Notes under the pieces: model-generated
The model's database searches: none
Told to the model about the DNA's origin: nothing
What the model saw: only the letters and a program-made list of their open reading frames with translations
Translations under genes and position numbers: made by a program
Part shown: piece by piece, positions 1 through 8,927 of the stretch
Layout of the letters: the number at the start of each line of letters is the position of its first letter
How positions within the stretch are numbered: the first letter of the stretch is position 1
Origin: Pseudomonas sp. 10S4
Lineage (GTDB): Bacteria > Pseudomonadota > Gammaproteobacteria > Pseudomonadales > Pseudomonadaceae
Length of the DNA stretch: 64,000 nt
Reading direction: 5' to 3'
Assembly (NCBI RefSeq): GCF_034344865.1
Contig: NZ_CP133774.1
Location: forward strand, 1,240,001-1,304,000

Positions 1-1205
1 GCGTGCAAGCCGGTTACCCGCGCACCGAAGACCTGAACGGTTACCAGCAGGAAGGCTTCGGCCCGATGGACCGTACCGTGACGCCGAACGGCCGTCGCGC
101 CAGCACCGCTCGCGGTTACCTGGACACAGCCAAGAAGCGTTCGACCCTGACCATCGTTACCCACGCTCTGACCGACAAGATTCTGTTTGAAGGCAAGCGT
201 GCAGTCGGCGTGCGTTACTTGATCGGCGCCGCTGAAGAGCGCGTTGAAGCCAAGGCCCGCAAAGAAGTGCTGCTGTGCTCCGGCGCCATCGCTTCGCCGC
301 AGATTCTGCAACGCTCCGGCGTCGGCCCGGCCGAACTGCTGAACAAGCTCGACATCCCGGTGGTCCACGATCTGCCAGGCGTCGGCGAAAACCTACAGGA
401 TCACCTTGAGCTGTACCTGCAATACGCTTGCACCCAACCGGTCTCGCTGTACCCGTCGCTGCTCTGGTACAACCAGCCAGCCATCGGTGCCGAGTGGCTG
501 TTCAACGGTACCGGTATCGGCGCCAGCAACCAGTTCGAAGCCGGCGGTTTCATCCGTACCCGCGAAGAATTCGATTGGCCGAACATCCAGTACCACTTCC
601 TGCCGGTCGCGATTAACTACAACGGCAGCAACGGTGTGAAAGAGCACGGCTTCCAGGCGCACATGGGTTCCATGCGTTCGCCGAGTCGCGGTCGAATCCA
701 GGCCAAGTCCAAGGATCCGCGCGAGTACCCAAGCATCCTGTTCAACTACATGGCCACCGAGCAAGACTGGCAGGAGTTCCGCGATGGCATCCGCCTGACC
801 CGTGAAATCATGCAGCAGCCTGCACTGGACGCCTACCGTGGCCGCGAAATCAGCCCGGGCATCGACGTGCAAACCGATGAGCAGCTCGACCAGTTCATCC
901 GCGAACACGCCGAGACCGCGTTCCACCCGTCCTGCTCCTGCAAAATGGGCACCGACGACATGGCCGTGGTTGACGCTGAAGGTCGCGTACACGGCATGCA
1001 GAGCCTGCGGGTGGTCGATGCCTCGATCATGCCGATCATCACTACCGGCAACCTGAACGCACCAACGATCATGATTGCCGAGAAAATCGCCGACAAGATC
1101 CGTGGTCGTCAGCCATTGCCGCGTAGCAAGGCTGCTTACTTCGTGGCCGGTGATGCACCGGTGCGTGGCAAGCCGCTGCGGGATGTGAGCCCTACTGCCC
1201 AGTAA
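1..1205 (+). CDS. betA: choline dehydrogenase, C-terminal part (5' end outside window)
   Basis: About 400 residues of a GMC-family FAD oxidoreductase are visible, and the reading frame is open to the left edge, so the N-terminal FAD-binding (GxGxxG) segment lies outside. The GMC C-terminal signature HPSCSCKMG carries the active-site histidine, and the end of the protein ([18 protein letters not shown]) is characteristic of BetA. The family oxidises choline to betaine aldehyde and on to the osmoprotectant glycine betaine at the inner membrane. In pseudomonads betA usually follows betI and betB, which would lie to the left. A REP pair follows the stop. Confidence 0.95.
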   Translation, partial: VQAGYPRTEDLNGYQQEGFGPMDRTVTPNGRRASTARGYLDTAKKRSTLTIVTHALTDKILFEGKRAVGVRYLIGAAEERVEAKARKEVLLCSGAIASPQILQRSGVGPAELLNKLDIPVVHDLPGVGENLQDHLELYLQYACTQPVSLYPSLLWYNQPAIGAEWLFNGTGIGASNQFEAGGFIRTREEFDWPNIQYHFLPVAINYNGSNGVKEHGFQAHMGSMRSPSRGRIQAKSKDPREYPSILFNYMATEQDWQEFRDGIRLTREIMQQPALDAYRGREISPGIDVQTDEQLDQFIREHAETAFHPSCSCKMGTDDMAVVDAEGRVHGMQSLRVVDASIMPIITTGNLNAPTIMIAEKIADKIRGRQPLPRSKAAYFVAGDAPVRGKPLRDVSPTAQ

Positions 1206-1227
1206 GACCGTTACACCGCGGCGCAGC

Positions 1228-1324
1228 CTTCGCGAGCAAGCCCGCTCCCACATTGGATCTCCAGTGAACACAGCATTTGTGAACACAGATGATCCAACGT
1301 GGGAGCGGGCTTGCTCGCGAAGGG
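1228..1324. repeat. REP/BIME pair (class A)
   Basis: Two head-to-head copies of the class A core (GTGGGAGCGGGCTTGCTCGC) separated by about 45 bases form a long inverted repeat between betA and the next gene. This matches Pseudomonas REP elements. Confidence 0.85.
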
Positions 1325-1491
1325 GCCCGACCAGACAGCACATCTTCTCCTGACCCACCTCGGGTAAACCTTTCCTACACCGTTTCAAGCTTGATCCTAC
1401 CCCCGCGCAGGCCTAATCTAGCGCCACGCAAACGTTTCACTCCCCCTCGCCACACCGATACGCCGCTTCTCCCTACCAAGGAGGTTCTCGA

Positions 1492-2934
1492 ATGTTCGAT
1501 TTCCACCCCCAGCTCAAGCAGCGTTTTGCTGCGTTGCGCACGGGCGCTGAATTCTTTTCGCTGCGTTATGTACGCGAGTCCGGCCAATACCTCTCGGTGC
1601 GCAAGAACGTCGCCGAGCCGCCGAGCCTGAGCCGTGACGAAGGCGCGATGCTGACCGTTCGAGTCAACGGCGTCGAAGCCTACGCCGCGACCAACGACCT
1701 CTCGCAACAAGGCCTGCAAGCTGCGCTGGAGAAGGCCGAGCAACAAGCCCGTCGACTCAAGCCCCACGCCTTGCTCGACCTGAGCACCCAAGTGCTCTCC
1801 AGCGACCGCGCCGACTACTTTTCGCCGAACTTCGACCAGCCCTTCCCGTCCCTGAGCGACTGCTACCAGCTACTCGGCGCCGAATCCGCTGCCGTGCCGA
1901 AGGACGAGCGACTGGTGAACTGGCAGGTCAGCATCGGCATCACCAACGTCGAGCAAATCTACCTCAGCAGCGCCGGCGCCGAATTGCGCCAGGCCCAGCG
2001 TTTCGTCTACCCGAGCCTGGAAGTCACCGCCTACGACGGCAGCGATAGCCAGACTCGCACCTTGGGCCGCGAGAACTTCGGTCAACAGGGCGGTTTTGAT
2101 GTGGTCAGCCGCTGCGGCCTGGTCGGCGCCGGCCCGAAAATCGCCGATCAAGCGCTGCAATTGCTGTTGGCGCCGAACACGCCACAAGGCCCGCGCGACC
2201 TGCTGTTGATGCCGGACCAGATGATGCTGCAGATCCACGAATCCATCGGCCACCCGCTGGAACTGGACCGTATCCTCGGCGACGAGCGCAATTACGCCGG
2301 CACCAGTTTCGTCAAGGCAGAAGACTTCGGCAGCCTGCAATACGGCTCCAAATTGCTCAACGTAACCTTCGACCCGGACATTCCCGAGCAGCTTGCCAGC
2401 TACGGTCATGACGACGACGGTACCGCCGCGAGCAAACAATTTCTGATCAAAGAAGGCCTGCTGCTGCGTCCATTGGGCGGCGCGCTGTCGCAATTCCGTG
2501 CCGACATGGACGGTGTCGCCAACAGTCGCGCCTGCAGCTGGAACCGTGCGCCGATCGATCGCATGGCCAACCTGAATATCGAGCCCGGCGATCAACCGTT
2601 GGAGAAGCTGATCGGCAATATCGAAAACGGCATTTTGATGAGCACCAACCGTTCCTGGTCCATCGACGATGCGCGCAACAAGTTCCAGTTCGGTTGCGAG
2701 TGGGGTCAGTTGATCGAGAACGGCGAGCTTAAAGGCGTGGTCAAGAACCCGAATTACCGGGCGATTTCCTCACACTTCTGGAAGAACCTCAGCGCCGTCG
2801 GCGACGCCAACACCGTCAAAGTCCTGGGCACGCCGAACTGCGGCAAGGGCGAGCCAAACCAGGTGATCCGCGTCGGCCATGCGTCGCCGGCCTGCGTGTT
2901 CAGCAATGTTGATGTGTTTGGGGGAGATGCCTGA
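1492..2934 (+). CDS. TldD/PmbA family metallopeptidase, TldD-like subunit
   Basis: This 480-residue protein belongs to the TldD/PmbA (peptidase U62) family. It carries the zinc motif HExxxH as HESIGH at residues 249-254, the feature that separates the catalytic TldD-type partner from the PmbA-type partner. A strong Shine-Dalgarno (AAGGAGG) lies about 8 bases before the ATG. The next gene overlaps its stop and encodes the PmbA-like partner, so a heterodimeric protease is expected. The sequence around the motif (HPLELDRILGDERN) differs from the E. coli TldD pattern I know (HGLEGD), so this is probably a paralogous pair and the substrate is unknown. Confidence 0.88.
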   Translation: MFDFHPQLKQRFAALRTGAEFFSLRYVRESGQYLSVRKNVAEPPSLSRDEGAMLTVRVNGVEAYAATNDLSQQGLQAALEKAEQQARRLKPHALLDLSTQVLSSDRADYFSPNFDQPFPSLSDCYQLLGAESAAVPKDERLVNWQVSIGITNVEQIYLSSAGAELRQAQRFVYPSLEVTAYDGSDSQTRTLGRENFGQQGGFDVVSRCGLVGAGPKIADQALQLLLAPNTPQGPRDLLLMPDQMMLQIHESIGHPLELDRILGDERNYAGTSFVKAEDFGSLQYGSKLLNVTFDPDIPEQLASYGHDDDGTAASKQFLIKEGLLLRPLGGALSQFRADMDGVANSRACSWNRAPIDRMANLNIEPGDQPLEKLIGNIENGILMSTNRSWSIDDARNKFQFGCEWGQLIENGELKGVVKNPNYRAISSHFWKNLSAVGDANTVKVLGTPNCGKGEPNQVIRVGHASPACVFSNVDVFGGDA

Positions 2935-4270
2935 TGACGACTTCAAAAATCAGGCCGATGCATTCAAGGCCTTGGTCCACTGGTTGCGTGACGCGATTCG
3001 CGAGCCAGAGCTATTCACTCTCAGCTACGCCGCCGAGTCCTCGGCCTTCGTGCGCTTCAACCATGCCAAGGTCCGTCAGGCCGGGCAGGTGCAGCAGGCG
3101 AGTGTCGGTTTCAAACTGATCAACGAAGGTCGCCACGCCGACCTGAACATTACGCTCTCCGGTGATGCTGAAACCGATGTTCAGCGTCTGGCCGAAGGTC
3201 TGCAACAGCTGCGCGAAACCCTGCCGCTGCTGCCGCCGGACCCGTATCTGATGCTCAACCACAACGGCTGGCAGAGCAAAAACGTGCAGGACCATCCGCT
3301 GCCGGACACCGAGCAGGTCGTGGCTGAAATCACCCAGGCTGCCGAAGGGCTGGATCTGGTGGGTTTCTATGCCGCCGGGCCGATCAGTCGCGGTTTCGCC
3401 AGTTCTTCGGGCGCGTTCGGCTGGCATCAGGCCAACAGCTTCAACTTCGATTTCAGCCTGTTCCATGAAAACGGCCAGGCAGTGAAGGCCAGTTACGCCG
3501 GGCACGACTGGAACAGCGAAGGCTTTGCCAAGCGCTTCCAGCAGGCGCGCGAGCAATTGGCGTTTCTCGGTCGGCCGCTGCGCACCTTGGCACCGGGTCA
3601 GTACCGAGCTTACCTGGCGCCAGCGGCTGTGGAAGAAATCATGGGCATGCTCGGCTGGGGCGGTTTCTCGGCGCAGTCGATTGCCAGTAAAGGCAGTCCG
3701 TTGCAGAAGCTCTACGCCGGCGACCAATCGTTCAGCACGCTGGTCTCGCTGGATGAAAAGGTCAGCGGCTCCCTGAGTCCGGCGTTTTCCGGCGAAGGTT
3801 ATCCGCGTAGCGATCTGGGCTTGATCGTCGAAGGCAAGGCCGGCGCGCAAATGGTCAGCTCACGCAGTGCGGCTGAGTATGGCCTGACGGCCAACGGTGC
3901 CGGTGGTGGTGAAATGCCGAGCGCGTTAAACATGGCGGCTGGCACGTTGCCTGAAGCCGAGATTCTCAAGCAACTGGGCACAGGGTTGTACATCAGCAAC
4001 CTCTGGTACCTGAACTACTCGGATCAACCGGCGGCGCGACTGACCGGCATGACCCGGTTTGCGACCTTCTGGGTCGAGCACGGCGAGATTCAGGCCCCGG
4101 TCAGCACCATGCGTTTTGATGACAGCGCCTACAGCCTGCTCGGTTCGCAGCTGGAAGCGTTGACCCAAGAGCGCGAGTTGCTGCTGTCGGCGAGTACTTA
4201 CAGTCAGCGGGCGACAGCCTCGGCGGTATTGCCGGGTGCGCTCGTCAGCCGACTCACTTTAACGCTGTAA
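2927..4270 (+). CDS. TldD/PmbA family protein, PmbA-like subunit
   Basis: A 447-residue PmbA-type partner that lacks HExxxH. I placed the start at the ATG at 2927, which overlaps the upstream stop by 8 bases (translational coupling) and sits directly after a GGGGGAG purine run. Frames opening further upstream would run well into the neighbour. In the family, PmbA pairs with TldD and shapes the proteolytic chamber. The substrate cannot be told from the sequence. A class B REP follows. Confidence 0.85.
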   Translation: MPDDDFKNQADAFKALVHWLRDAIREPELFTLSYAAESSAFVRFNHAKVRQAGQVQQASVGFKLINEGRHADLNITLSGDAETDVQRLAEGLQQLRETLPLLPPDPYLMLNHNGWQSKNVQDHPLPDTEQVVAEITQAAEGLDLVGFYAAGPISRGFASSSGAFGWHQANSFNFDFSLFHENGQAVKASYAGHDWNSEGFAKRFQQAREQLAFLGRPLRTLAPGQYRAYLAPAAVEEIMGMLGWGGFSAQSIASKGSPLQKLYAGDQSFSTLVSLDEKVSGSLSPAFSGEGYPRSDLGLIVEGKAGAQMVSSRSAAEYGLTANGAGGGEMPSALNMAAGTLPEAEILKQLGTGLYISNLWYLNYSDQPAARLTGMTRFATFWVEHGEIQAPVSTMRFDDSAYSLLGSQLEALTQERELLLSASTYSQRATASAVLPGALVSRLTLTL

Positions 4271-4297
4271 ACACACACCCCGGCACACCGAAGACCC

Positions 4298-4430
4298 TGT
4301 GGCGAGGGGCTTGCCCCCGTTGGGCTGCGAAGCGGCCCCAGATCGGCAAACGCGGTTCGTCAGATAGACTGCATTCGCTGGATTTACGACTGCTTCGCAG
4401 CCGAACGGGGGCGAGCCCCCTCGCCACAAT
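4298..4430. repeat. REP/BIME pair (class B)
   Basis: Class B inverted pair: outer arms GTGGCGAGGGGCTTGCCCCC and its complement, inner arms around CTGCGAAGCGGCCC, about 130 bases in total, filling the gap before the MFS gene. Confidence 0.85.
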
Positions 4431-4485
4431 GGTTCCCTTTTGCCATGGATCGCGCACTATCTGACTCACACTAACAAGAGGTCCC

Positions 4486-5913
4486 ATGCCCAACCGCCCG
4501 CCCCTCGACCCTGTCACCGCCCGCTGGTTGCCGTGGGTCGTGGCCATTGCCTTCTTCATGCAGTCCCTTGACGGGACGATCCTCAACACGGCCCTGCCGG
4601 CCATGGCCCTGGACCTCGCGGAAAACCCGCTGCGCATGCAAGGCGTGATCATTGCCTACATGCTCACCGTTGCCTTGCTGATCCCCGCCTCGGGCTGGAT
4701 CGCCGACCGCTTCGGCACCAAGAAAATCTTCTTCGGCGCGATCCTGTTGTTCAGCCTCGGCTCACTGCTCTGCGCCCTGTCGCCCAACCTGACGATGCTG
4801 ATCGGTTCGCGGGTCATTCAAGGTCTGGGCGGCGCCTTGATGCTGCCGGTGGGCAGGCTGGTGGTGCTGCGGGCTTACCCGCGCTCGGAGCTCGTGCGGA
4901 TCATGGGCTTCATCACCATTCCCGGACTGCTCGGCCCATTGATGGGGCCAACCACCGGCGGCTGGATGGTGCAATACCTGTCGTGGCACTGGATCTTTTT
5001 GGTCAACCTGCCCGTGGGGCTGATCGGCTGCTACGCGGTGTGGAAATTCATCCCGGACCTGCGCGGCACCGAGCGCACCCGTTTCGACGGCGTCGGCTTC
5101 CTGCTGTTCGGTGCCTCGATGGTGCTGATCACCATCGCCATGGAAGGCCTCGGTGAACTGCACCTGCCGCACTTGCGCGTGATGTTGTTGCTGGTGGCCG
5201 GCATGGCGTGTCTCGCGGCGTACTGGCTGCGTGCCGGGCGCATCGACAATCCATTGTTCTCGCCGTCACTGTTCAAGACCCGGACCTTCGCTGTCGGCAT
5301 CCTCGGTAACCTGTTCGCCCGACTCGGCGGTGGTGCATTGCCGTTTCTGGTGCCGTTGCTGCTGCAAGTGGCACTGGGTTATTCACCGTCACAGGCCGGG
5401 ATGAGCATGCTGCCGCTGTCGGCAGCGGCAATGCTGGCCAAGTGGGTAGCGCGGCCGATCATCGAACGTCTGGGTTACCGCATTGTGCTCACCGGCAACA
5501 CGCTGTTTCTGGGGATTATGCTGGCCGCCATGGGCCTGGTCAGCGAACAGACACCGTACTGGTTGCTGCTGGCGATGCTGTCCATTCTCGGCGCGATCAA
5601 CTCCCTGCAGTTCACCGCGATGAACACCGTCACCCTGATCGACCTCGACGATGCCAGCGCCAGCAGCGGCAACAGTTTGCTGTCGGTGGTCGCGCAGTTG
5701 TCCCTGGGCCTTGGCGTGGCTTGCGCGGGTGCGCTGCTGGGCGGCTTCACGGCAGAGGTCGGAAATGATGGTGTGGACACCGTACTGGGCGCGTTCCAAT
5801 TGACCTTTGTGACCGTCGGCATCATGGCGATGCTGGCCGCGACGATCTTCTCGCAACTCTCAAAGGAAGACGGACGGCGTGCCAAGCGTCCGGAAGAACA
5901 CATAGAGCCTTAG
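4486..5913 (+). CDS. mdtD: MFS multidrug transporter, DHA2 (MdtD/EmrB-like) family
   Basis: A 475-residue inner-membrane protein with many hydrophobic segments. The N-terminal sequence DGTILNTALPAMA is the typical TM1 motif of 14-TM DHA2 drug:proton antiporters, and the TM2-3 loop carries the MFS motif (GWIADRFGTKK). It closely resembles proteins annotated MdtD. The family exports drugs in exchange for protons. No fusion or outer-membrane partner is adjacent, so the substrate is open. The start ATG follows a purine-rich AAGAGG. Confidence 0.85.
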   Translation: MPNRPPLDPVTARWLPWVVAIAFFMQSLDGTILNTALPAMALDLAENPLRMQGVIIAYMLTVALLIPASGWIADRFGTKKIFFGAILLFSLGSLLCALSPNLTMLIGSRVIQGLGGALMLPVGRLVVLRAYPRSELVRIMGFITIPGLLGPLMGPTTGGWMVQYLSWHWIFLVNLPVGLIGCYAVWKFIPDLRGTERTRFDGVGFLLFGASMVLITIAMEGLGELHLPHLRVMLLLVAGMACLAAYWLRAGRIDNPLFSPSLFKTRTFAVGILGNLFARLGGGALPFLVPLLLQVALGYSPSQAGMSMLPLSAAAMLAKWVARPIIERLGYRIVLTGNTLFLGIMLAAMGLVSEQTPYWLLLAMLSILGAINSLQFTAMNTVTLIDLDDASASSGNSLLSVVAQLSLGLGVACAGALLGGFTAEVGNDGVDTVLGAFQLTFVTVGIMAMLAATIFSQLSKEDGRRAKRPEEHIEP

Positions 5914-5970
5914 GGCGAATGGCCACGGGACTGATACACTGCGCGACATTTTGTTTTGCAGGCCAGTCCC

Positions 5971-7356
5971 GTGACCACCATCGCCACCGCTTTTAATACT
6001 TTGCCGCTGTCCGCCGCCATGCTGGCTAACCTCGACTCCCTCGGTTATGCCCAGATGACGCCGATCCAGGCGCAAAGCTTGCCGGTGATCCTCAAGGGGA
6101 TGGACCTGATCGCGCAAGCCAAGACCGGCAGCGGCAAGACCGCTGCCTTCGGTATCGGTCTGCTGAACCCGATCAATCCGCGCTTCTTCGGTTGCCAGGC
6201 GCTGGTCATCTGCCCGACTCGCGAGTTGGCTGACCAGGTTGCCAAGGAGCTCCGTCGTCTGGCCCGCGCCGAAGACAACATCAAGATCCTGACATTGTGC
6301 GGCGGCGTGTCCTTCGGCCCGCAGATCGGCTCGCTGGAGCACGGCGCGCACATCATCGTCGGCACCCCGGGCCGCATCCAGCAGCACTTGCGCAAAGGTT
6401 CGCTGGTGCTGCACGGCCTGAACACCCTGATCCTCGACGAAGCCGACCGCATGCTCGACATGGGTTTCTACGACTCCATCGAAGAAATCATTGCCCAGAC
6501 CCCGGAGCGTCGCCAGACCCTGTTGTTCTCGGCCACCTACCCGTCGGGCATCAAGCAATTGGCCGCGAAGTTCATGCGCAACCCGCAGATCGTCAAAGCC
6601 GAAGCGTTCCACGACGACACGCAGATCGAACAGCGTTTCTACGAAATATCCCCGGACGAGCGCATGAGCGCCGTGACCAAAGTGCTCGGTCACTTCCGCC
6701 CGGCGTCTTGCGTGGCGTTCTGCTACACCAAGCAGCAGGTTCAGGAAACCGTTGATCACCTGACCTCCAAAGGCATTTCCGCCGTCGGCCTGCATGGCGA
6801 TCTGGAACAGCGTGACCGCGACCAGGTGTTGGCGATGTTCTCCAACCGCAGTACTTCGGTACTGGTTGCCACCGACGTAGCCGCCCGTGGTCTGGACATC
6901 GATGCGCTGGACATGGTGATCAACGTCGAACTGGCCCGTGACTCGGAAATCCACATCCACCGTGTTGGCCGTACTGGCCGCGCCGGTGAGAAAGGCATTG
7001 CGATCAGCCTGGTGGCGCCGTCCGAAGCCATCCGCGCGCAAGCCATCGAGAAGCTGCAACAGTCGCCGTTGAACTGGGATCAGATCGACAACCTCACCTC
7101 CCAGGGTGGCGGTCCGCTGCTGCCGGTGATGAGCACGTTGTGCATCGGCGCTGGCCGTAAAGACAAGGTTCGCCCGGGTGACATTCTCGGCGCACTGACG
7201 GGCGACGCGGGTATTCCGGGCGCTCAGGTGGGCAAGATTGCGATCTTCGACTTCCAGGCGTATGTGGCTGTGGAACGCGGGATCGCCAAGCAAGCCTTGC
7301 AGCGTTTGAACGACGGCAAGATCAAGGGCCGTTCGTTGCGCGTGCGTATCTTGTAA
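5971..7356 (+). CDS. dbpA: ATP-dependent RNA helicase DbpA
   Basis: A DEAD-box helicase of 461 residues. It has the Q motif near residue 30, Walker A AKTGSGKT around 50-57, DEAD box with [11 protein letters not shown], the helicase C motifs (RGLDI, HRVGRTGR), and a C-terminal DbpA RNA-binding domain (GRKDKVRPGDILGALTG). DbpA acts on hairpin 92 of 23S rRNA in 50S subunit assembly. I chose the GTG at 5971 because homologues begin (M/V)TTxATAF; an upstream TTG at 5956 adds five unlikely residues. Confidence 0.94.
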   Translation: MTTIATAFNTLPLSAAMLANLDSLGYAQMTPIQAQSLPVILKGMDLIAQAKTGSGKTAAFGIGLLNPINPRFFGCQALVICPTRELADQVAKELRRLARAEDNIKILTLCGGVSFGPQIGSLEHGAHIIVGTPGRIQQHLRKGSLVLHGLNTLILDEADRMLDMGFYDSIEEIIAQTPERRQTLLFSATYPSGIKQLAAKFMRNPQIVKAEAFHDDTQIEQRFYEISPDERMSAVTKVLGHFRPASCVAFCYTKQQVQETVDHLTSKGISAVGLHGDLEQRDRDQVLAMFSNRSTSVLVATDVAARGLDIDALDMVINVELARDSEIHIHRVGRTGRAGEKGIAISLVAPSEAIRAQAIEKLQQSPLNWDQIDNLTSQGGGPLLPVMSTLCIGAGRKDKVRPGDILGALTGDAGIPGAQVGKIAIFDFQAYVAVERGIAKQALQRLNDGKIKGRSLRVRIL

Positions 7357-7382
7357 GGGATCGTCTGGCTGACAGAGATCAA

Positions 7383-7477
7383 ATGTGGGAGCGGGCTTGC
7401 TCGCGAAGGCGGACTGACAAACAACATCCATGTTGAATGTGCCGGCCGCTTCGCGAGCAAGCCCGCTCCCACATTGG
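7383..7477. repeat. REP/BIME pair (class A)
   Basis: Head-to-head class A copies (ATGTGGGAGCGGGCTTGCTC and complement) between dbpA and the flavoprotein gene. Confidence 0.85.
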
Positions 7478-7515
7478 TTTGTCGGTGAATCTGAATTTTG
7501 TGTGAGGACACCGTT

Positions 7516-8694
7516 TTGCGCTCTACCGAAGTCGTGATCATTGGCGCTGGCGCCGCAGGGTTAATGTGTGCGCTGACCGCCGCCGGGCGCGGGCGCAAGG
7601 TGATGTTGCTCGACCACGCTAACAAGGCCGGCAAGAAAATCCTGATGTCGGGCGGTGGCCGCTGCAATTTCACCAATATGTACACCGAACCGAGCAATTT
7701 TCTCTCGCAGAACGAACACTTCTGCAAATCCGCACTGGCGCGCTACACCCAGTGGGATTTCATCGGCATGGTCGCCAAACACGGCGTGCCGTACCACGAG
7801 AAAAAACTCGGCCAGTTGTTCTGCGATAACAAATCCAGCGACATCCTCGAAATGCTGCTCAACGAGTGCGATCAGGTCGGCGTCAGCCTGCACCTGGACA
7901 CCTCGATCCAGAGCATCGAGAAACTCGAAAGCGGTTATCTGCTGGACACCACGCTCGGTCAACTGACCTGCGAATCGCTGGTGATTGCCACTGGCGGCCT
8001 GTCGATCCCGACCCTGGGCGCGACCGGTTTCGGCTATCAAGTGGCCAAGCAGTTCGGCCACGACTTGCTGCCGACCCGCGCTGGCCTGGTGCCGTTCACC
8101 ATCACCGATCAGCTCAAAGAGCTGTGCACGGAGCTGTCCGGTACATCGGTGGATTGCCTGGTGAGCTGCAACGAGCAGAGCTTTCGCGAGAACATCCTGT
8201 TCACTCATCGTGGCCTTAGCGGCCCGGCGATTTTGCAGATTTCTTCGTTCTGGGAATCCGGCGACACGGTAGAAATCAACCTGATGCCGGACCACGACGT
8301 GCCGACCTGGCTGCAACAGCAACAGGCCGAACGCCCGAATAGCGAATTGAAAACCCTGCTGGGGGAAATCTTCACCAAGAAGATGGCCAACCTGCTGGCG
8401 GACAACTGGTTCGTTTCCAAACCGATGAAGCAATACACCCACGCGGAAATTGCCGACATCGCCGAAAAACTGGCGAGCTGGAAAGTGGTGCCGGCCGGCA
8501 CCGAAGGCTACCGTACTGCCGAAGTGACCTTGGGCGGGGTCGATACCAATGAGGTGTCGTCCAAGACCATGGAATCGCTGAAAAGCCCCGGCCTGTACTT
8601 CATCGGCGAAGTGCTGGACGTCACCGGGCATCTGGGCGGTTTCAACTTCCAATGGGCCTGGGCTTCGGGTTACGCGGCTGCACAATTCGTCTGA
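7516..8694 (+). CDS. NAD(P)/FAD-dependent oxidoreductase, HI0933/YhiN family
   Basis: A 392-residue flavoprotein opening with the Rossmann motif VVIIGAGAAGLMCA and carrying the HI0933-family signatures KKILMSGGGRCNFTN and, at the end, LDVTGHLGGFNFQWAWASG. Family members bind FAD and the physiological reaction is not settled. I chose the TTG at 7516, which lies 7 bases after GAGGA; the upstream TTG at 7498 would swallow that ribosome-binding site. The gene stands alone between two REP pairs. Confidence 0.85.
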   Translation: MRSTEVVIIGAGAAGLMCALTAAGRGRKVMLLDHANKAGKKILMSGGGRCNFTNMYTEPSNFLSQNEHFCKSALARYTQWDFIGMVAKHGVPYHEKKLGQLFCDNKSSDILEMLLNECDQVGVSLHLDTSIQSIEKLESGYLLDTTLGQLTCESLVIATGGLSIPTLGATGFGYQVAKQFGHDLLPTRAGLVPFTITDQLKELCTELSGTSVDCLVSCNEQSFRENILFTHRGLSGPAILQISSFWESGDTVEINLMPDHDVPTWLQQQQAERPNSELKTLLGEIFTKKMANLLADNWFVSKPMKQYTHAEIADIAEKLASWKVVPAGTEGYRTAEVTLGGVDTNEVSSKTMESLKSPGLYFIGEVLDVTGHLGGFNFQWAWASGYAAAQFV

Positions 8695-8711
8695 TTTATC
8701 GCGTTATCGTT

Positions 8712-8803
8712 CTTCGCGGGCAAGCCTCGCTCCTACAGGTTCGAGGCTTGCCGTAGTTTTATATACGACGCAAAACTTGTAGGAGCGAGGCTTGCCCGCG
8801 AAG
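8712..8803. repeat. REP/BIME pair (class C)
   Basis: Inverted pair of class C: CTTCGCGGGCAAGCCTCGCT and its complement ending in GCCCGCGAAG, spaced by about 35 bases. Confidence 0.85.
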
Positions 8804-8927
8804 ACGCCCGGACAGACAACAAACAATGCAGGGAACAAATATTGCTGTCAGATGTGATCGGCGCCATTGCGTCGGCGTCATTACTGGCTCAATTTAGCGT
8901 CATCGCCTCGGAAGGCCCTCGCACTTC

